A stretch of 57,145 nt of DNA from Peribacillus simplex (GTDB lineage Bacteria; Bacillota; Bacilli; Bacillales; DSM-1321): NCBI RefSeq assembly GCF_900156045.1, contig NZ_FTMX01000016.1:1-57145 (forward strand), read 5' to 3'. Position 1 is the stretch's first letter. Each line of letters starts with the position of its first letter. The position numbers were made by a program, and so were the translations under genes. The notes beneath the pieces were generated by a model, which saw nothing but the letters and a program-made list of their open reading frames with translations, made no database searches and was not told the origin of the DNA. This document shows, piece after piece, positions 1 to 8,127 of this stretch.

Positions 1-104
<104 letters not shown>

Positions 105-111
105 CATTTAA

Positions 112-141
112 AAAGATCAGCCATCCGGCTGGTCTTTTTTT
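112..141 (+). terminator. rRNA operon terminator
   Basis: A GC-containing hairpin (arms around AAAAGATCAGCC and GGCTGGTCTTTT, loop ATCC) is followed by a run of T just after the 5S end. This is a classical Rho-independent terminator. Confidence 0.9.
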
Positions 142-278
142 GCATAATGCAAAGAAAAATCATTGGATATAAAGGGATTATCAATTAAGGAAACTTTTAT
201 AAAGACATACACGTATTGAAATTCCCCATCATACATTGTTAAAAGCATCCCCGGTTCTCTTAAACTATTTAAATTCAT

Positions 279-308
279 GTATGCGAACAATGGTTTTTGG
301 GGAGAATG
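279..308 (+). promoter_or_regulatory. SigF-type promoter of csfB
   Basis: GTATG at 279-283 and GGGGAGAATG at 299-308 are separated by 15 bp. The -10 fits the SigF consensus GGNNANANTR completely, and the -35 matches GYWTA at four of five positions. Known csfB genes are forespore-transcribed, which agrees. Transcription would begin near 315, which rules out the more upstream in-frame start codons of the gene. Confidence 0.65.
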
Positions 309-325
309 CAGGTATGGAGGTGGAG

Positions 326-532
326 ATGTTGGGGACAACAACAACCAAAACAACGGCAGGGGAAACGTGCGCGGTTTGTGAACAAATAAAAGGGATGGGA
401 ATACATCTATATACGACTTTTATTTGTGAGGAATGCGAAAGGGATATGATCGGCACGGATACGAACGATCCCAAGTACCAATATTACTTAAAGCAATTAA
501 GAAAAATCACTAATCCTGAAATATTATCATGA
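326..532 (+). CDS. csfB: Anti-sigma factor CsfB (Gin)
   Basis: Predicted 68-residue small zinc-binding protein of the Gin/CsfB family, which binds SigG (and SigE) and prevents its premature activity in the forespore. Two CxxC pairs are visible (CAVC and CEEC), separated by the characteristic GIHLYTTFI segment, followed by a helical tail with DPKYQYYLKQL. The frame is open further upstream, but ATG 326 is preferred: GGAGG lies 5 nt upstream, and a SigF-type promoter predicts transcription from about 315. The gene sits between an rRNA operon and yaaO as in B. subtilis, but the usual neighbours xpaC and yaaN are missing. Identification rests on motif and context. Confidence 0.85.
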   Translation: MLGTTTTKTTAGETCAVCEQIKGMGIHLYTTFICEECERDMIGTDTNDPKYQYYLKQLRKITNPEILS

Positions 533-552
533 AAAAATAGTGTGTGGAAAGT

Positions 553-608
553 TAAAGAGTCAGAGAAAAAAGAAATGATGTGTTTCTTTAATCTCTGATT
601 CTTTTTTT
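553..608 (+). terminator. csfB terminator
   Basis: Arms AAAGAGTCAGAGA and TCTCTGATTCTTT (one G-U pair) flank an A/T-rich loop and are followed by a T-run. Placed just after csfB. Confidence 0.75.
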
Positions 609-772
609 GGTACTTTAGAAGAATACTTGGCAACGTGCTCCCATGTTTCTGTATGTTCCCTCCAAACAGACTGTTCGGAGACGCATAATTGCCTTTCAGT
701 CGACGCAATATGAGATAAAAATGAACTTATTTGATAAAATGAAAAAATACTATGATATGAGGGAAGAGAAAA

Positions 773-2221
773 ATGAATCAATCACAGACACCGTTGTTCG
801 ATGCAATGAGTGCTTTTCATAAAAAAAGCCCAATATCTCTGCATGTCCCAGGGCATAAAAATGGATGGGTGTTTAATAAAAAGGGCCAAGCCTTATACAA
901 CCCCGTTCTTGGTATTGATGCCACGGAGATAAGCGGTTTAGATGACCTGCATGCTCCAGAGGGCGCCATTTTACAGTCCGAGCAACTACTCTCTGACCTA
1001 TATGGGGTAAAGCGGAGTTATTTTTTGGTTAATGGGTCCACCGTAGGCAACATTGCCATGATTCTTGCTGCCTGCCGGGAAGGCGATAAGGTCCTTGTCC
1101 AAAGAAACTGCCATAAATCAATTTTACATGGATTGATGTTAGCGAATGTACAACCGATCTTTTTACAACCAGCTTATTATGAGAAATGGGGCATTGTTGG
1201 CGGTGTGGGATCAAAATTAATTGAAGAAGCTTTGAGTGTACATCCAGATGTAAAAGCCATCATTGTTACCTATCCTAATTATTATGGTCTTGGTGATGAC
1301 TTGACGGAAATGGTAGGACTCGCACATCAAAAAGGGATTCCTGTGCTGGTGGACGAGGCACATGGCGCTCATTTTCAGTTAGGAAGTCCGTTTCCAAAGC
1401 CGGCAATTTTGGCAGGGGCGGATGCCGTTGTCCATTCAGCGCATAAAACACTGCCGGCTATGACGATGGGATCATTTCTTCATGTGAATTCATCCTTGGT
1501 TGATGTCGATCAAGTATCATTCTATTTACAAATGCTTCAGTCGAGCAGTCCATCTTACCCAATTATGGGATCGCTCGACTTGGCCAGGGCCTACTTAGCC
1601 GCTTTTACATCAGAAGATAAAATATCCCTTATTGAAAAGATATCAGACTTCAGAGCGGAATTAGGTGCCCTTCAAACAGTAAGGGTCCTGGAGGCGCCAC
1701 TAGGCACCTTGGTAGACCCGTTGAAAGTGGTCATTCAATCAACAAATGGTTTAAGCGGGTTTGAATTACAGCAGCTATGTGAAGCCCAAGGCATTTTTAC
1801 TGAATTGGCTGATCCTCATAATTTATTAATGATTTTACCCTTATTAAAAATGGGTACCGAATTTCCTTTTCATGAAATCGTTCAAACCATAAAAAGTGCC
1901 ACTGAAGACAGAACTGGAAACAAGGAATCAGATCTCGGGGGCCTATGGCCTGATGGAAGGTCAATGACAGGACTTGAAATGCCATACTCCGTCATGAAGC
2001 AAAGTAAATCAAAATCTGTCACATTACGCAATGCAGTGGGTGAAGTATCTGCCGAGATGGTCATTCCTTATCCGCCGGGCATCCCTTTAATTATGTCCGG
2101 GGAAATGATTACTCCTGAGCATATATTCAATCTGAGGAGACTGCTGGAACTGGGATCAAGGTTTCATGGTGGTTCCGCCCTTTCAAACGGAGAATTGATC
2201 GTTTATGAAAGCGGGCATTAA
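773..2221 (+). CDS. yaaO: Orn/Lys/Arg decarboxylase family protein YaaO
   Basis: 482-residue fold-type I PLP enzyme of the Orn/Lys/Arg decarboxylase family, about the length of B. subtilis YaaO and SpeA. The N-terminus carries HVPGHKNG. The central PLP domain has VDEAHGAH and then SAHKTL, in which Lys225 is the expected Schiff-base lysine. The C-terminal domain contains the conserved YPPGIPL segment. The family decarboxylates basic amino acids, feeding polyamine synthesis; the substrate of YaaO cannot be read from the sequence. ATG 773 follows a purine-rich GAGGGAAGAG. It is probably the first gene of the run into tmk. Confidence 0.9.
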   Translation: MNQSQTPLFDAMSAFHKKSPISLHVPGHKNGWVFNKKGQALYNPVLGIDATEISGLDDLHAPEGAILQSEQLLSDLYGVKRSYFLVNGSTVGNIAMILAACREGDKVLVQRNCHKSILHGLMLANVQPIFLQPAYYEKWGIVGGVGSKLIEEALSVHPDVKAIIVTYPNYYGLGDDLTEMVGLAHQKGIPVLVDEAHGAHFQLGSPFPKPAILAGADAVVHSAHKTLPAMTMGSFLHVNSSLVDVDQVSFYLQMLQSSSPSYPIMGSLDLARAYLAAFTSEDKISLIEKISDFRAELGALQTVRVLEAPLGTLVDPLKVVIQSTNGLSGFELQQLCEAQGIFTELADPHNLLMILPLLKMGTEFPFHEIVQTIKSATEDRTGNKESDLGGLWPDGRSMTGLEMPYSVMKQSKSKSVTLRNAVGEVSAEMVIPYPPGIPLIMSGEMITPEHIFNLRRLLELGSRFHGGSALSNGELIVYESGH

Positions 2222-2260
2222 AATGATATACTACAAACAAAGAACCTTGGAGGTACATCG

Positions 2261-2902
2261 ATGAAACGTGGTATTTTTATAACAATGGAAGGGCCTGAGG
2301 GTGCCGGGAAAACAACAATTACCCAAATGCTTGGCAAGGCTCTGCAACAAGAAGGCTATCAAGTCCTATTAACGCGTGAGCCAGGGGGAGTTCCCATTTC
2401 GGAGCAAATTAGGGAAGTGATCCTTAATAAAGATAATACAGCCATGGACTCGAGAACAGAGGCTTTATTATACGCAGCAGCAAGGCGTCAGCATTTAGTG
2501 GAAGTAGTCATGCCTGAGTTGGAACGAGGGGGAATTGTCCTCTGTGACCGATTTATAGATAGCTCGTTAGCCTATCAGGGTCATGCAAGGGGTTTGGATA
2601 TAGAAGAAGTTTATAATATCAATAAATTCGCAATTGGAGATATGATGCCAGATGCCACGTTCTTTTTTGATATCGAACCGGAAGAGGGATTGAGACGTAT
2701 CCAGTCCAATGGGGAACGGGAAGTGAACCGTCTGGATCTTGAAGCCCTCGACTTCCATAAAAAAGTTCGTGAGGGGTATCAACTCATTATAAATAGATGG
2801 AAAGACCGTTTCATTATCGTGGATGCAGGCCGGACAATAGATGAAGTCCTAGAGGAAACGAAAGCCAGCTTGCTGAAATTTTTAGCGAAAGCAGGAAACT
2901 GA
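2261..2902 (+). CDS. tmk: Thymidylate kinase
   Basis: 213-residue dTMP kinase that phosphorylates dTMP to dTDP with ATP in dTTP synthesis. The P-loop EGPEGAGKTT occupies residues 10-19, the DR(F/Y) motif is Asp96-Arg97 in CDRFIDSSLAYQG, and the LID region includes NGEREVNRLD. Length is normal for the family. GGAGG lies 7 nt before the ATG. It sits 39 bp after yaaO and precedes darA, as in other Bacillaceae. Confidence 0.97.
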   Translation: MKRGIFITMEGPEGAGKTTITQMLGKALQQEGYQVLLTREPGGVPISEQIREVILNKDNTAMDSRTEALLYAAARRQHLVEVVMPELERGGIVLCDRFIDSSLAYQGHARGLDIEEVYNINKFAIGDMMPDATFFFDIEPEEGLRRIQSNGEREVNRLDLEALDFHKKVREGYQLIINRWKDRFIIVDAGRTIDEVLEETKASLLKFLAKAGN

Positions 2903-2954
2903 ATATATAGGTTTCCATATTATTCAACCAATACTATTCCAGACAAGGACTAGT

Positions 2955-2963
2955 TGCTATAAT
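2955..2963 (+). promoter_or_regulatory. Candidate extended -10 promoter of darA
   Basis: TGCTATAAT (TATAAT at 2958-2963 preceded by TGC) lies in the 101-bp tmk-darA gap. No good -35 is present, so this would be an extended -10 SigA promoter. Confidence 0.4.
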
Positions 2964-3003
2964 GGAGTTAGTAAAAATTCAGAGTAACCGGAGGATGATG
3001 AGA

Positions 3004-3333
3004 ATGAAAATGATCATTGCTGTCGTTCAAGACAAGGATAGTCATCGCCTGCTGAATGAATTAGTGGAAAATAATTTTGGAACGACCAAGCTAGCCAGCA
3101 CTGGCGGGTTTTTAAAATCAGGTAATACGACTTTTATGATTGGCACAGAGGATGAACGTGTTGATAAAGCCATCCAGATCATCAAACAGAATTGTCAGTC
3201 ACGATCCCAGTTAGTATCACCGGTTTCACCGATGGGCGGGAATGCCGAGTCCTATGTACCTTACCCAGTGGAGATTCAAGTAGGCGGTGCGACCATTTTT
3301 GTTCTGCCGGTTGAAAACTTTTTACAATTTTAA
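3004..3333 (+). CDS. darA: Cyclic-di-AMP-binding PII-like protein DarA
   Basis: 109-residue PII-like trimeric receptor for c-di-AMP, formerly YaaQ. The hallmark TTGGFL-like segment (STGGFLKSGNTTFMIG) and the Gly-rich loop SPMGGN are present, followed by PYPVEIQVGGATIFVLPV. The frame extends 14 codons upstream, but ATG 3004, 9 nt after GGAGG, gives exactly the length of the B. subtilis protein. DarA is a cytosolic signal-transduction protein in potassium and osmotic adaptation networks; its downstream target is unknown. Confidence 0.93.
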   Translation: MKMIIAVVQDKDSHRLLNELVENNFGTTKLASTGGFLKSGNTTFMIGTEDERVDKAIQIIKQNCQSRSQLVSPVSPMGGNAESYVPYPVEIQVGGATIFVLPVENFLQF

Positions 3334-3357
3334 CGGTTAGTTTCAGGGAGGTTCATT

Positions 3358-3798
3358 ATGAAAATCAACCATGATATCCCTATTAAGCATAATAAATCGC
3401 GTCAGGATGCCAAGCAGTTTCAAACCGGAAATGGCAGATTTCAACAAATGGTCCAGACACAGGATCAAAAGATGCAAATCCAAACATTAAACCGTTTGAT
3501 AGGCGATATTGAAGGGGCAGGTCAGCGCTTAGGAAGGTCACGCACTTTTAGGGAATTGGCAAAATATAAAGCATTGGTGAAACGGTTTGTTAAAGAAGCG
3601 GTTGAATATGGACTGGAACTGAAGCAATCCACGAGCTGGAACGAATATGGTCAGAGCAGACAGTTGAAAACGGTGGAAACGATAGATGTAAGATTAGTTG
3701 AGTTAAGTGAGGAAATCCTAAATAAAGAGAAAAGCTCGCTTGAAATATTGGAAATGATAGGCGAGATTAAAGGTCTTCTGATTAATTTATATACTTAA
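3358..3798 (+). CDS. yaaR: DUF327 family protein YaaR
   Basis: 146-residue, highly charged and mostly helical protein of the YaaR family (DUF327), the same length as in B. subtilis. No catalytic motif, signal peptide or membrane segment is visible. AGGGAGG precedes ATG 3358 by 6 nt. Conserved placement between darA and holB suggests co-transcription, but the molecular function is unknown. Confidence 0.88.
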   Translation: MKINHDIPIKHNKSRQDAKQFQTGNGRFQQMVQTQDQKMQIQTLNRLIGDIEGAGQRLGRSRTFRELAKYKALVKRFVKEAVEYGLELKQSTSWNEYGQSRQLKTVETIDVRLVELSEEILNKEKSSLEILEMIGEIKGLLINLYT

Positions 3799-3806
3799 GT
3801 GAGTTG

Positions 3807-4811
3807 ATGGTTTTGGATAAAACATGGCAGGACATGAGTCAAATTCAGCCGCAGGTAATGACGATGCTGCAAAATAGCATAACGAAGCAAAGGGTGGCCC
3901 ATGCGTATTTATTTGAAGGGGAAAAAGGGTCAGGTAAGCAAGAGATAAGCAGTGCCTTTGCCAAAAGCTTACTATGTGAAGCCCCGACAGCAGGTTATGA
4001 GCCGTGCGAACTTTGTCGGAATTGCAAACGGATTTCAAGTGGGAATCATCCTGATGTCCATTTGATAGAAAGAGACGGTCTCTCAATAAAGAAAGAACAA
4101 ATTAAGGGGCTTCAGGAAGAATTTTCGAAAAAAAGCGTAGAGGCAGATCGGAAGGTTTATATGATTGCCGATGCTGACAAAATGTCGGTGGGGGCAGCCA
4201 ACAGTCTATTGAAATTTTTAGAAGAACCTTCGGCTGATACTGTGGCAATATTGATGACCGAACAGCTTCAGAGGATTCTGCCGACTATATTATCAAGGTG
4301 CCAAGTGATTTCGTTCAAGCCATTATCTCCTGAGAATGTGAAACGGAAGCTGATGGAACATGATGTAGAACCACAGCTGGCTTCGGTTATTGCACACATA
4401 ACACAGAATGTGGAAGCCGGAATCGGGCTTAGTCATGATGAATGGTTTGTACAAGCTCAAAAAATAGTGGTAAAATTATATGAAGTGTTAAAACTTAATT
4501 CCTTGAAGGCATTGCTGTACCTTCAGACGGATTGGTTCACACACTTTAAAGAAAGAGAACAGGTTGACAGAGGTCTTGATTTGTTACTTCTTATATATAA
4601 GGATTTATTATACATTCAGTTGGACAAAAAGGACTTCGTTGTGTTCCAAAATAAACTGAAGGAATTTGAAACTCACGCTCTTCATCTTTCCCCAAGACGC
4701 CTTGCTGAACATATGGGTTGCATTTTGGAAGCAAAAAGGAAGCTGATGTCCAACACGAATCCACAGCTGTTGATGGAACAGCTTGTGCTGAATTTGCAGG
4801 AGGGATCATGA
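3807..4811 (+). CDS. holB: DNA polymerase III subunit delta'
   Basis: 334-residue clamp-loader subunit. The N-terminal AAA+ domain has a degenerate P-loop (GEKGSGKQ) and a cysteine cluster ending CELCRNC that would bind zinc. Further on are SLLKFLEEP and the sensor SRC motif (ILSRCQVI). The delta' subunit belongs to the complex that loads the beta sliding clamp onto DNA. The start is uncertain: ATG 3807 is only 3 nt from a weak AAGTGAG, and TTG 3813 would have better spacing and give an N-terminus closer in length to relatives. The stop TGA lies 1 nt before ricT. Confidence 0.93.
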   Translation: MVLDKTWQDMSQIQPQVMTMLQNSITKQRVAHAYLFEGEKGSGKQEISSAFAKSLLCEAPTAGYEPCELCRNCKRISSGNHPDVHLIERDGLSIKKEQIKGLQEEFSKKSVEADRKVYMIADADKMSVGAANSLLKFLEEPSADTVAILMTEQLQRILPTILSRCQVISFKPLSPENVKRKLMEHDVEPQLASVIAHITQNVEAGIGLSHDEWFVQAQKIVVKLYEVLKLNSLKALLYLQTDWFTHFKEREQVDRGLDLLLLIYKDLLYIQLDKKDFVVFQNKLKEFETHALHLSPRRLAEHMGCILEAKRKLMSNTNPQLLMEQLVLNLQEGS

Positions 4812-4812
4812 T

Positions 4813-5643
4813 TTGTATGATGTTGTAGGTGTCCGTTTTAAAAAGGCGGGCAAAATATACTACTTCGATCCGGGTGAATTCGCTATTCCTAAGGACGATT
4901 TTGTAATAGTGGAGACTGTCCGCGGTGTTGAATTCGGTAAAGTCGTTACAGCCCGAAAACAAGTAGATGAAAACGATGTTGTCCTGCCATTGAAAAAAGT
5001 ACTTCGGGTCGCTGATGCAAAGGATAAGCTGATTGTAGACGAGAACAAGGCGGCTGCAGAAGAGGCTTACTCTATATGTTGTCAAAAGGTTGTGGAGCAT
5101 AAGCTGGATATGAAGCTGGTTGATGTGTCATATACTTTCGACAGAAATAAAGTCGTGTTTTATTTTACAGCGGATGGTCGCGTGGATTTCCGTGATTTAG
5201 TCAAAGATTTAGCTGCCATATTCAGAACTCGCATAGAACTGCGCCAAATTGGGGTAAGGGATGAGGCAAAGATGCTTGGTGGCATCGGGCCTTGTGGCAG
5301 AATGCTTTGCTGCTCCACATTTCTTGGAGATTTTGAACCGGTTTCCATCAAAATGGCGAAGGATCAGAATTTATCATTAAACCCTACAAAAATCTCAGGT
5401 TTATGCGGTCGATTGATGTGCTGTCTGAAATATGAAAATGATGAGTATGAAAGTGCGAAGGAAATGCTTCCTGATTTAGGTGAAATGATTAATACGCCTG
5501 GTGGCAAAGGCAAGGTAGTGGGGCTTAATATTCTAGAACGCGTACTTCAGATTGAACTAATCGAGCAAGAAAGAGTATTAGAGTATACTCTAGATGAGAT
5601 TCTAAAAGAGGGAGCCGTTTCTATTCAAGCCACAGATTATTAA
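4813..5643 (+). CDS. ricT: PSP1-domain protein RicT
   Basis: 276-residue protein of the PSP1/YaaT family. The cysteine-rich centre is diagnostic: GGIGPCGRMLCC, then LCGRLMCCLKYE, preceded by FTADGRVDFRDLVKDL. In B. subtilis RicT works with RicA and RicF as an Fe-S-containing complex that acts with RNase Y in mRNA processing and affects sporulation, competence and biofilm formation. The start is TTG 4813, 8 nt after AGGAGGG, and begins MYDVVGVRFKKAG as in relatives. It is tightly coupled to holB. Confidence 0.95.
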   Translation: MYDVVGVRFKKAGKIYYFDPGEFAIPKDDFVIVETVRGVEFGKVVTARKQVDENDVVLPLKKVLRVADAKDKLIVDENKAAAEEAYSICCQKVVEHKLDMKLVDVSYTFDRNKVVFYFTADGRVDFRDLVKDLAAIFRTRIELRQIGVRDEAKMLGGIGPCGRMLCCSTFLGDFEPVSIKMAKDQNLSLNPTKISGLCGRLMCCLKYENDEYESAKEMLPDLGEMINTPGGKGKVVGLNILERVLQIELIEQERVLEYTLDEILKEGAVSIQATDY

Positions 5644-5657
5644 GGTGGTGGGAGAGC

Positions 5658-6032
5658 GTGGATAAGAAAGATATTTTTGAGTCGGTGACCAATATGGAAA
5701 CCCAGATAGGCCAATTATATAAGCAGCTTGGAGAATTGAAGCAGAACTTGGCTGAGATCCTTGAGGAAAATCAGTCGCTCAAGCTGGAGAAAGAGCATTT
5801 GCGCCATCGGTTGGGCCTTGTGGAAGTCGAAAGTGCGCCTGCTGCAGTAAAGGTCAAACAAAAAGTGAAAAACCGTACAGCAAGTACGGACAAGGTTATG
5901 GATATCGGGGAAGGCTATGATAATTTAGCCCGTATCTATCAAGAAGGCTTTCATATTTGCAATCTGCACTTTGGCAGTTTACGAAAAGAAGGGGATTGCC
6001 TGTTCTGTTTATCTTTTTTGAACAAGAAGTGA
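5658..6032 (+). CDS. yabA: Replication initiation control protein YabA
   Basis: 124-residue protein with an N-terminal coiled coil (about residues 1-65, heptads of Leu/Ile with Glu/Lys) and a C-terminal zinc-binding module containing HICNLHFGSLR and CLFC. YabA limits replication initiation by contacting DnaA and the DnaN clamp. The start is GTG 5658, about 8 nt after AAGGTGG. It follows ricT after 14 bp, grouping it with holB. Confidence 0.94.
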   Translation: MDKKDIFESVTNMETQIGQLYKQLGELKQNLAEILEENQSLKLEKEHLRHRLGLVEVESAPAAVKVKQKVKNRTASTDKVMDIGEGYDNLARIYQEGFHICNLHFGSLRKEGDCLFCLSFLNKK

Positions 6033-6099
6033 TAAAGGAATAATATAAAAGATGTTTCTTTTACGTGATAGATAGACCGTTTACAATATATAGTGATTC

Positions 6100-6135
6100 G
6101 GGGTCTGACGCATACTATGAGTCAGACCCCTTTTT
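6100..6135 (+). repeat. Terminator-like hairpin with GGGGTCTGAC arms
   Basis: Perfect 10-bp inverted repeat: GGGGTCTGAC at 6100-6109 and GTCAGACCCC at 6121-6130, loop of 11 nt, then TTTTT. It can end the yabA transcript. GGGGTCTGAC-type palindromes recur at several loci in some Bacillales genomes, so it may be one copy of a dispersed element; only one copy was noticed here. Confidence 0.75.
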
Positions 6136-6151
6136 GTACGATAGTAATGTA

Positions 6152-6178
6152 GAAGCATGGTCCCTAAACATGCTTTTT
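6152..6178 (+). terminator. Second small hairpin before trmN6
   Basis: GAAGCATG (6152-6159) and CATGCTTT (6169-6176) pair around a 9-nt loop and lead into a T-run. It lies 28 bp before the trmN6 start codon, so it is either a weak back-up terminator or part of the trmN6 leader. Confidence 0.4.
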
Positions 6179-6205
6179 CGATACATGATTAGGAGGGTAA
6201 CAGCA

Positions 6206-6949
6206 ATGGTGGAACTTAAAGGCGATGAGCGCCTGGATTATCTATTGGCTGAGAATTTAAGGATCATTCAGAGCCCATCGGTGTTCTCTTTTTCATTAGA
6301 TGCCGTTTTATTATCAAGGTTCGTAAATATACCGATCCAAAAAGGCAAAATCGTAGATCTTTGCTCAGGTAATGGGGTCATACCTTTACTGCTGAGTACA
6401 AGAACGAAAGGGACAATTACAGGTGTTGAAATACAAGAGCGGTTATATGACATGGCCCAAAGGAGCATGGATTACAATGGCGTATCCTCCCAAATCGAGA
6501 TGATACATGGGGATATGAAGGAAATTCCAAAACAGATAGGGTATAGCAAATATGATGTCGTTACTTGCAACCCACCCTATTTCCCGACTCCATCTATCGA
6601 GGAAATTAACAAAAATGAGCACTTTGCAATTGCCCGACATGAAATAATGTGTAATCTTGAGGACGTCATGCGTGTCTCAAGCCAGTTGCTGCGTCAGGGT
6701 GGGAAAGCTGCATTCGTTCATAGACCGGGCCGTCTGATGGATATCCTGCATTTCATGCGGATGTACAGAATTGAACCGAAGCGGCTGCAATTCGTTTATC
6801 CTAAGAGTTCAAAAGAAGCGAATACGATTCTTATAGAAGGGATAAAGGACGGCAACCCTGATTTGAAGATTCTTCCTCCGCTTGTTGTATATAATGATCA
6901 AAATGAGTATAATCCGGAAATCAGAAGGATTCTATATGGAGAGGAATAA
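6206..6949 (+). CDS. trmN6: tRNA1(Val) A37 N6-methyltransferase family protein
   Basis: 247-residue class I SAM-dependent methyltransferase (YabB). SAM motif I is VDLCSGNGVIPLLL, and the N6-adenine signature NPPY occurs in VVTCNPPYFPTP. E. coli TrmN6 methylates A37 of tRNA1(Val); the family assignment is clear, but the exact target here is inferred. The frame is open 47 codons further upstream across two hairpins. ATG 6206 with AGGAGGG gives the usual length. The 3' end overlaps yazA by 14 nt, indicating translational coupling. Confidence 0.92.
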   Translation: MVELKGDERLDYLLAENLRIIQSPSVFSFSLDAVLLSRFVNIPIQKGKIVDLCSGNGVIPLLLSTRTKGTITGVEIQERLYDMAQRSMDYNGVSSQIEMIHGDMKEIPKQIGYSKYDVVTCNPPYFPTPSIEEINKNEHFAIARHEIMCNLEDVMRVSSQLLRQGGKAAFVHRPGRLMDILHFMRMYRIEPKRLQFVYPKSSKEANTILIEGIKDGNPDLKILPPLVVYNDQNEYNPEIRRILYGEE

Positions 6950-7196
6950 GCATTATTTTTATGTTTTGAAATGCAGGGACGGCAGCTATTATGCTGGGTA
7001 TACGAATAATTTGCATCGTAGGATTGATGCTCATAATAATGGCAGGGGGGCAAAGTATACACGAGGCCGGACCCCGGTTGAACTGATTTATCATGAAATA
7101 TTCGAAACACGGACATTGGCCATGCAGGCTGAATATAAATTTAAGCAATTAACAAGAAAACAAAAGCAAAAGTGGATGGCAAAGGAGGATACATGA
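6936..7196 (+). CDS. yazA: GIY-YIG domain protein YazA
   Basis: 86-residue single-domain GIY-YIG nuclease-superfamily protein. The degenerate signature is visible as FYVLKC...YYAGYT, with the following NNLHRRIDAHN and GAKYTRGRTPVELIYHE segments. These short UPF0213 proteins resemble the UvrC nuclease module, but their substrate is not established. ATG 6936 follows AGAAGGA; the frame runs 18 codons upstream, but that start would make an atypically long N-terminus. It overlaps trmN6 by 14 nt and ends just before rsmI. Confidence 0.9.
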   Translation: MERNKHYFYVLKCRDGSYYAGYTNNLHRRIDAHNNGRGAKYTRGRTPVELIYHEIFETRTLAMQAEYKFKQLTRKQKQKWMAKEDT

Positions 7197-7197
7197 T

Positions 7198-8082
7198 ATG
7201 TGGCAGCAAAAAAGTTTTGAAAAAGAAGGATTGGAGCCAGCTCTATATCTGGTTCCTACACCGATAGGAAACCTTGAGGATATGAGTTTCCGGGCTTTAA
7301 GAATCTTAAAGGAAGCGGATGTCATTGCTGCTGAGGACACGCGAAATACGAAGAAATTATGCAACTACTTTGAAATTTCGACACCTATCGTCAGTTACCA
7401 TGAACATAATAAGGAATATAGCGGGAAGCAAATGCTAGAGAGGCTTCGATCTGGAGAGGTCATCGCATTGGTAAGTGATGCTGGTTTGCCGACGATATCC
7501 GACCCGGGATATGAACTGGTCAAAGATGCCATTGCCGAACAGTTCAAAGTCATCCCGTTGCCGGGGGCCAATGCTGCATTAACTGCATTGATCGCATCTG
7601 GTCTGATTCCGCAGCCTTTTTACTTTTATGGCTTTCTACAACGGGGAGCAAAAGAAAAAAAGCAGGAGCTGGAAAAATTAAAAAAAATGGAATCGACTTG
7701 GATTGTCTATGAATCGCCACATCGATTGAAAGAAACATTGAAACATATGCATGAAATTTTAGGTGACCGCCGTATAGTATTATGCCGCGAATTAACCAAG
7801 AAATTTGAAGAGTTTATTCGAGGGACTGTGAGTGAAGCATTGACGTGGGCGATGGAATCTGAAATTCGCGGTGAGTTCTGTTTAATAATTGAAGGTGGGC
7901 AATGGTCGGAAGATGAACCTGAAGAAGCTTGGTGGATGGCCCTTGACATCGTCGGTCATGTTAATCATTATATAGAAACCAAGCAGTTCACTTCAAAGGA
8001 TGCAATCAAGCAGGTCGCAAAAGATCGCAATATGCAAAAACGTGATGTATATCAAGCGTATCACATTGATATACCAAAATAA
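7198..8082 (+). CDS. rsmI: 16S rRNA (cytidine-1402-2'-O)-methyltransferase
   Basis: 294-residue tetrapyrrole-methylase-fold enzyme that 2'-O-methylates C1402 of 16S rRNA, at the decoding centre. Signature segments are LVPTPIGNLEDMSFRAL, AEDTRNT, SDAGLPTISDPG and PLPGANAALTAL. AAAGGAGG lies 9 nt upstream of ATG 7198. It ends the trmN6-yazA-rsmI operon and converges on abrB at a shared hairpin. Confidence 0.96.
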   Translation: MWQQKSFEKEGLEPALYLVPTPIGNLEDMSFRALRILKEADVIAAEDTRNTKKLCNYFEISTPIVSYHEHNKEYSGKQMLERLRSGEVIALVSDAGLPTISDPGYELVKDAIAEQFKVIPLPGANAALTALIASGLIPQPFYFYGFLQRGAKEKKQELEKLKKMESTWIVYESPHRLKETLKHMHEILGDRRIVLCRELTKKFEEFIRGTVSEALTWAMESEIRGEFCLIIEGGQWSEDEPEEAWWMALDIVGHVNHYIETKQFTSKDAIKQVAKDRNMQKRDVYQAYHIDIPK

Positions 8083-8091
8083 TAAACATAA

Positions 8092-8123
8092 AAAAAACTT
8101 CCGAAGACCGGAAGTTTTTTTTA
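8092..8123. terminator. Bidirectional terminator of rsmI and abrB
   Basis: Arms ending ACTTCCG and CGGAAGT are flanked by a run of A on the left and a run of T on the right. The hairpin can therefore terminate rsmI on the plus strand and abrB on the minus strand. Confidence 0.88.
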
Positions 8124-8127
8124 TCAT

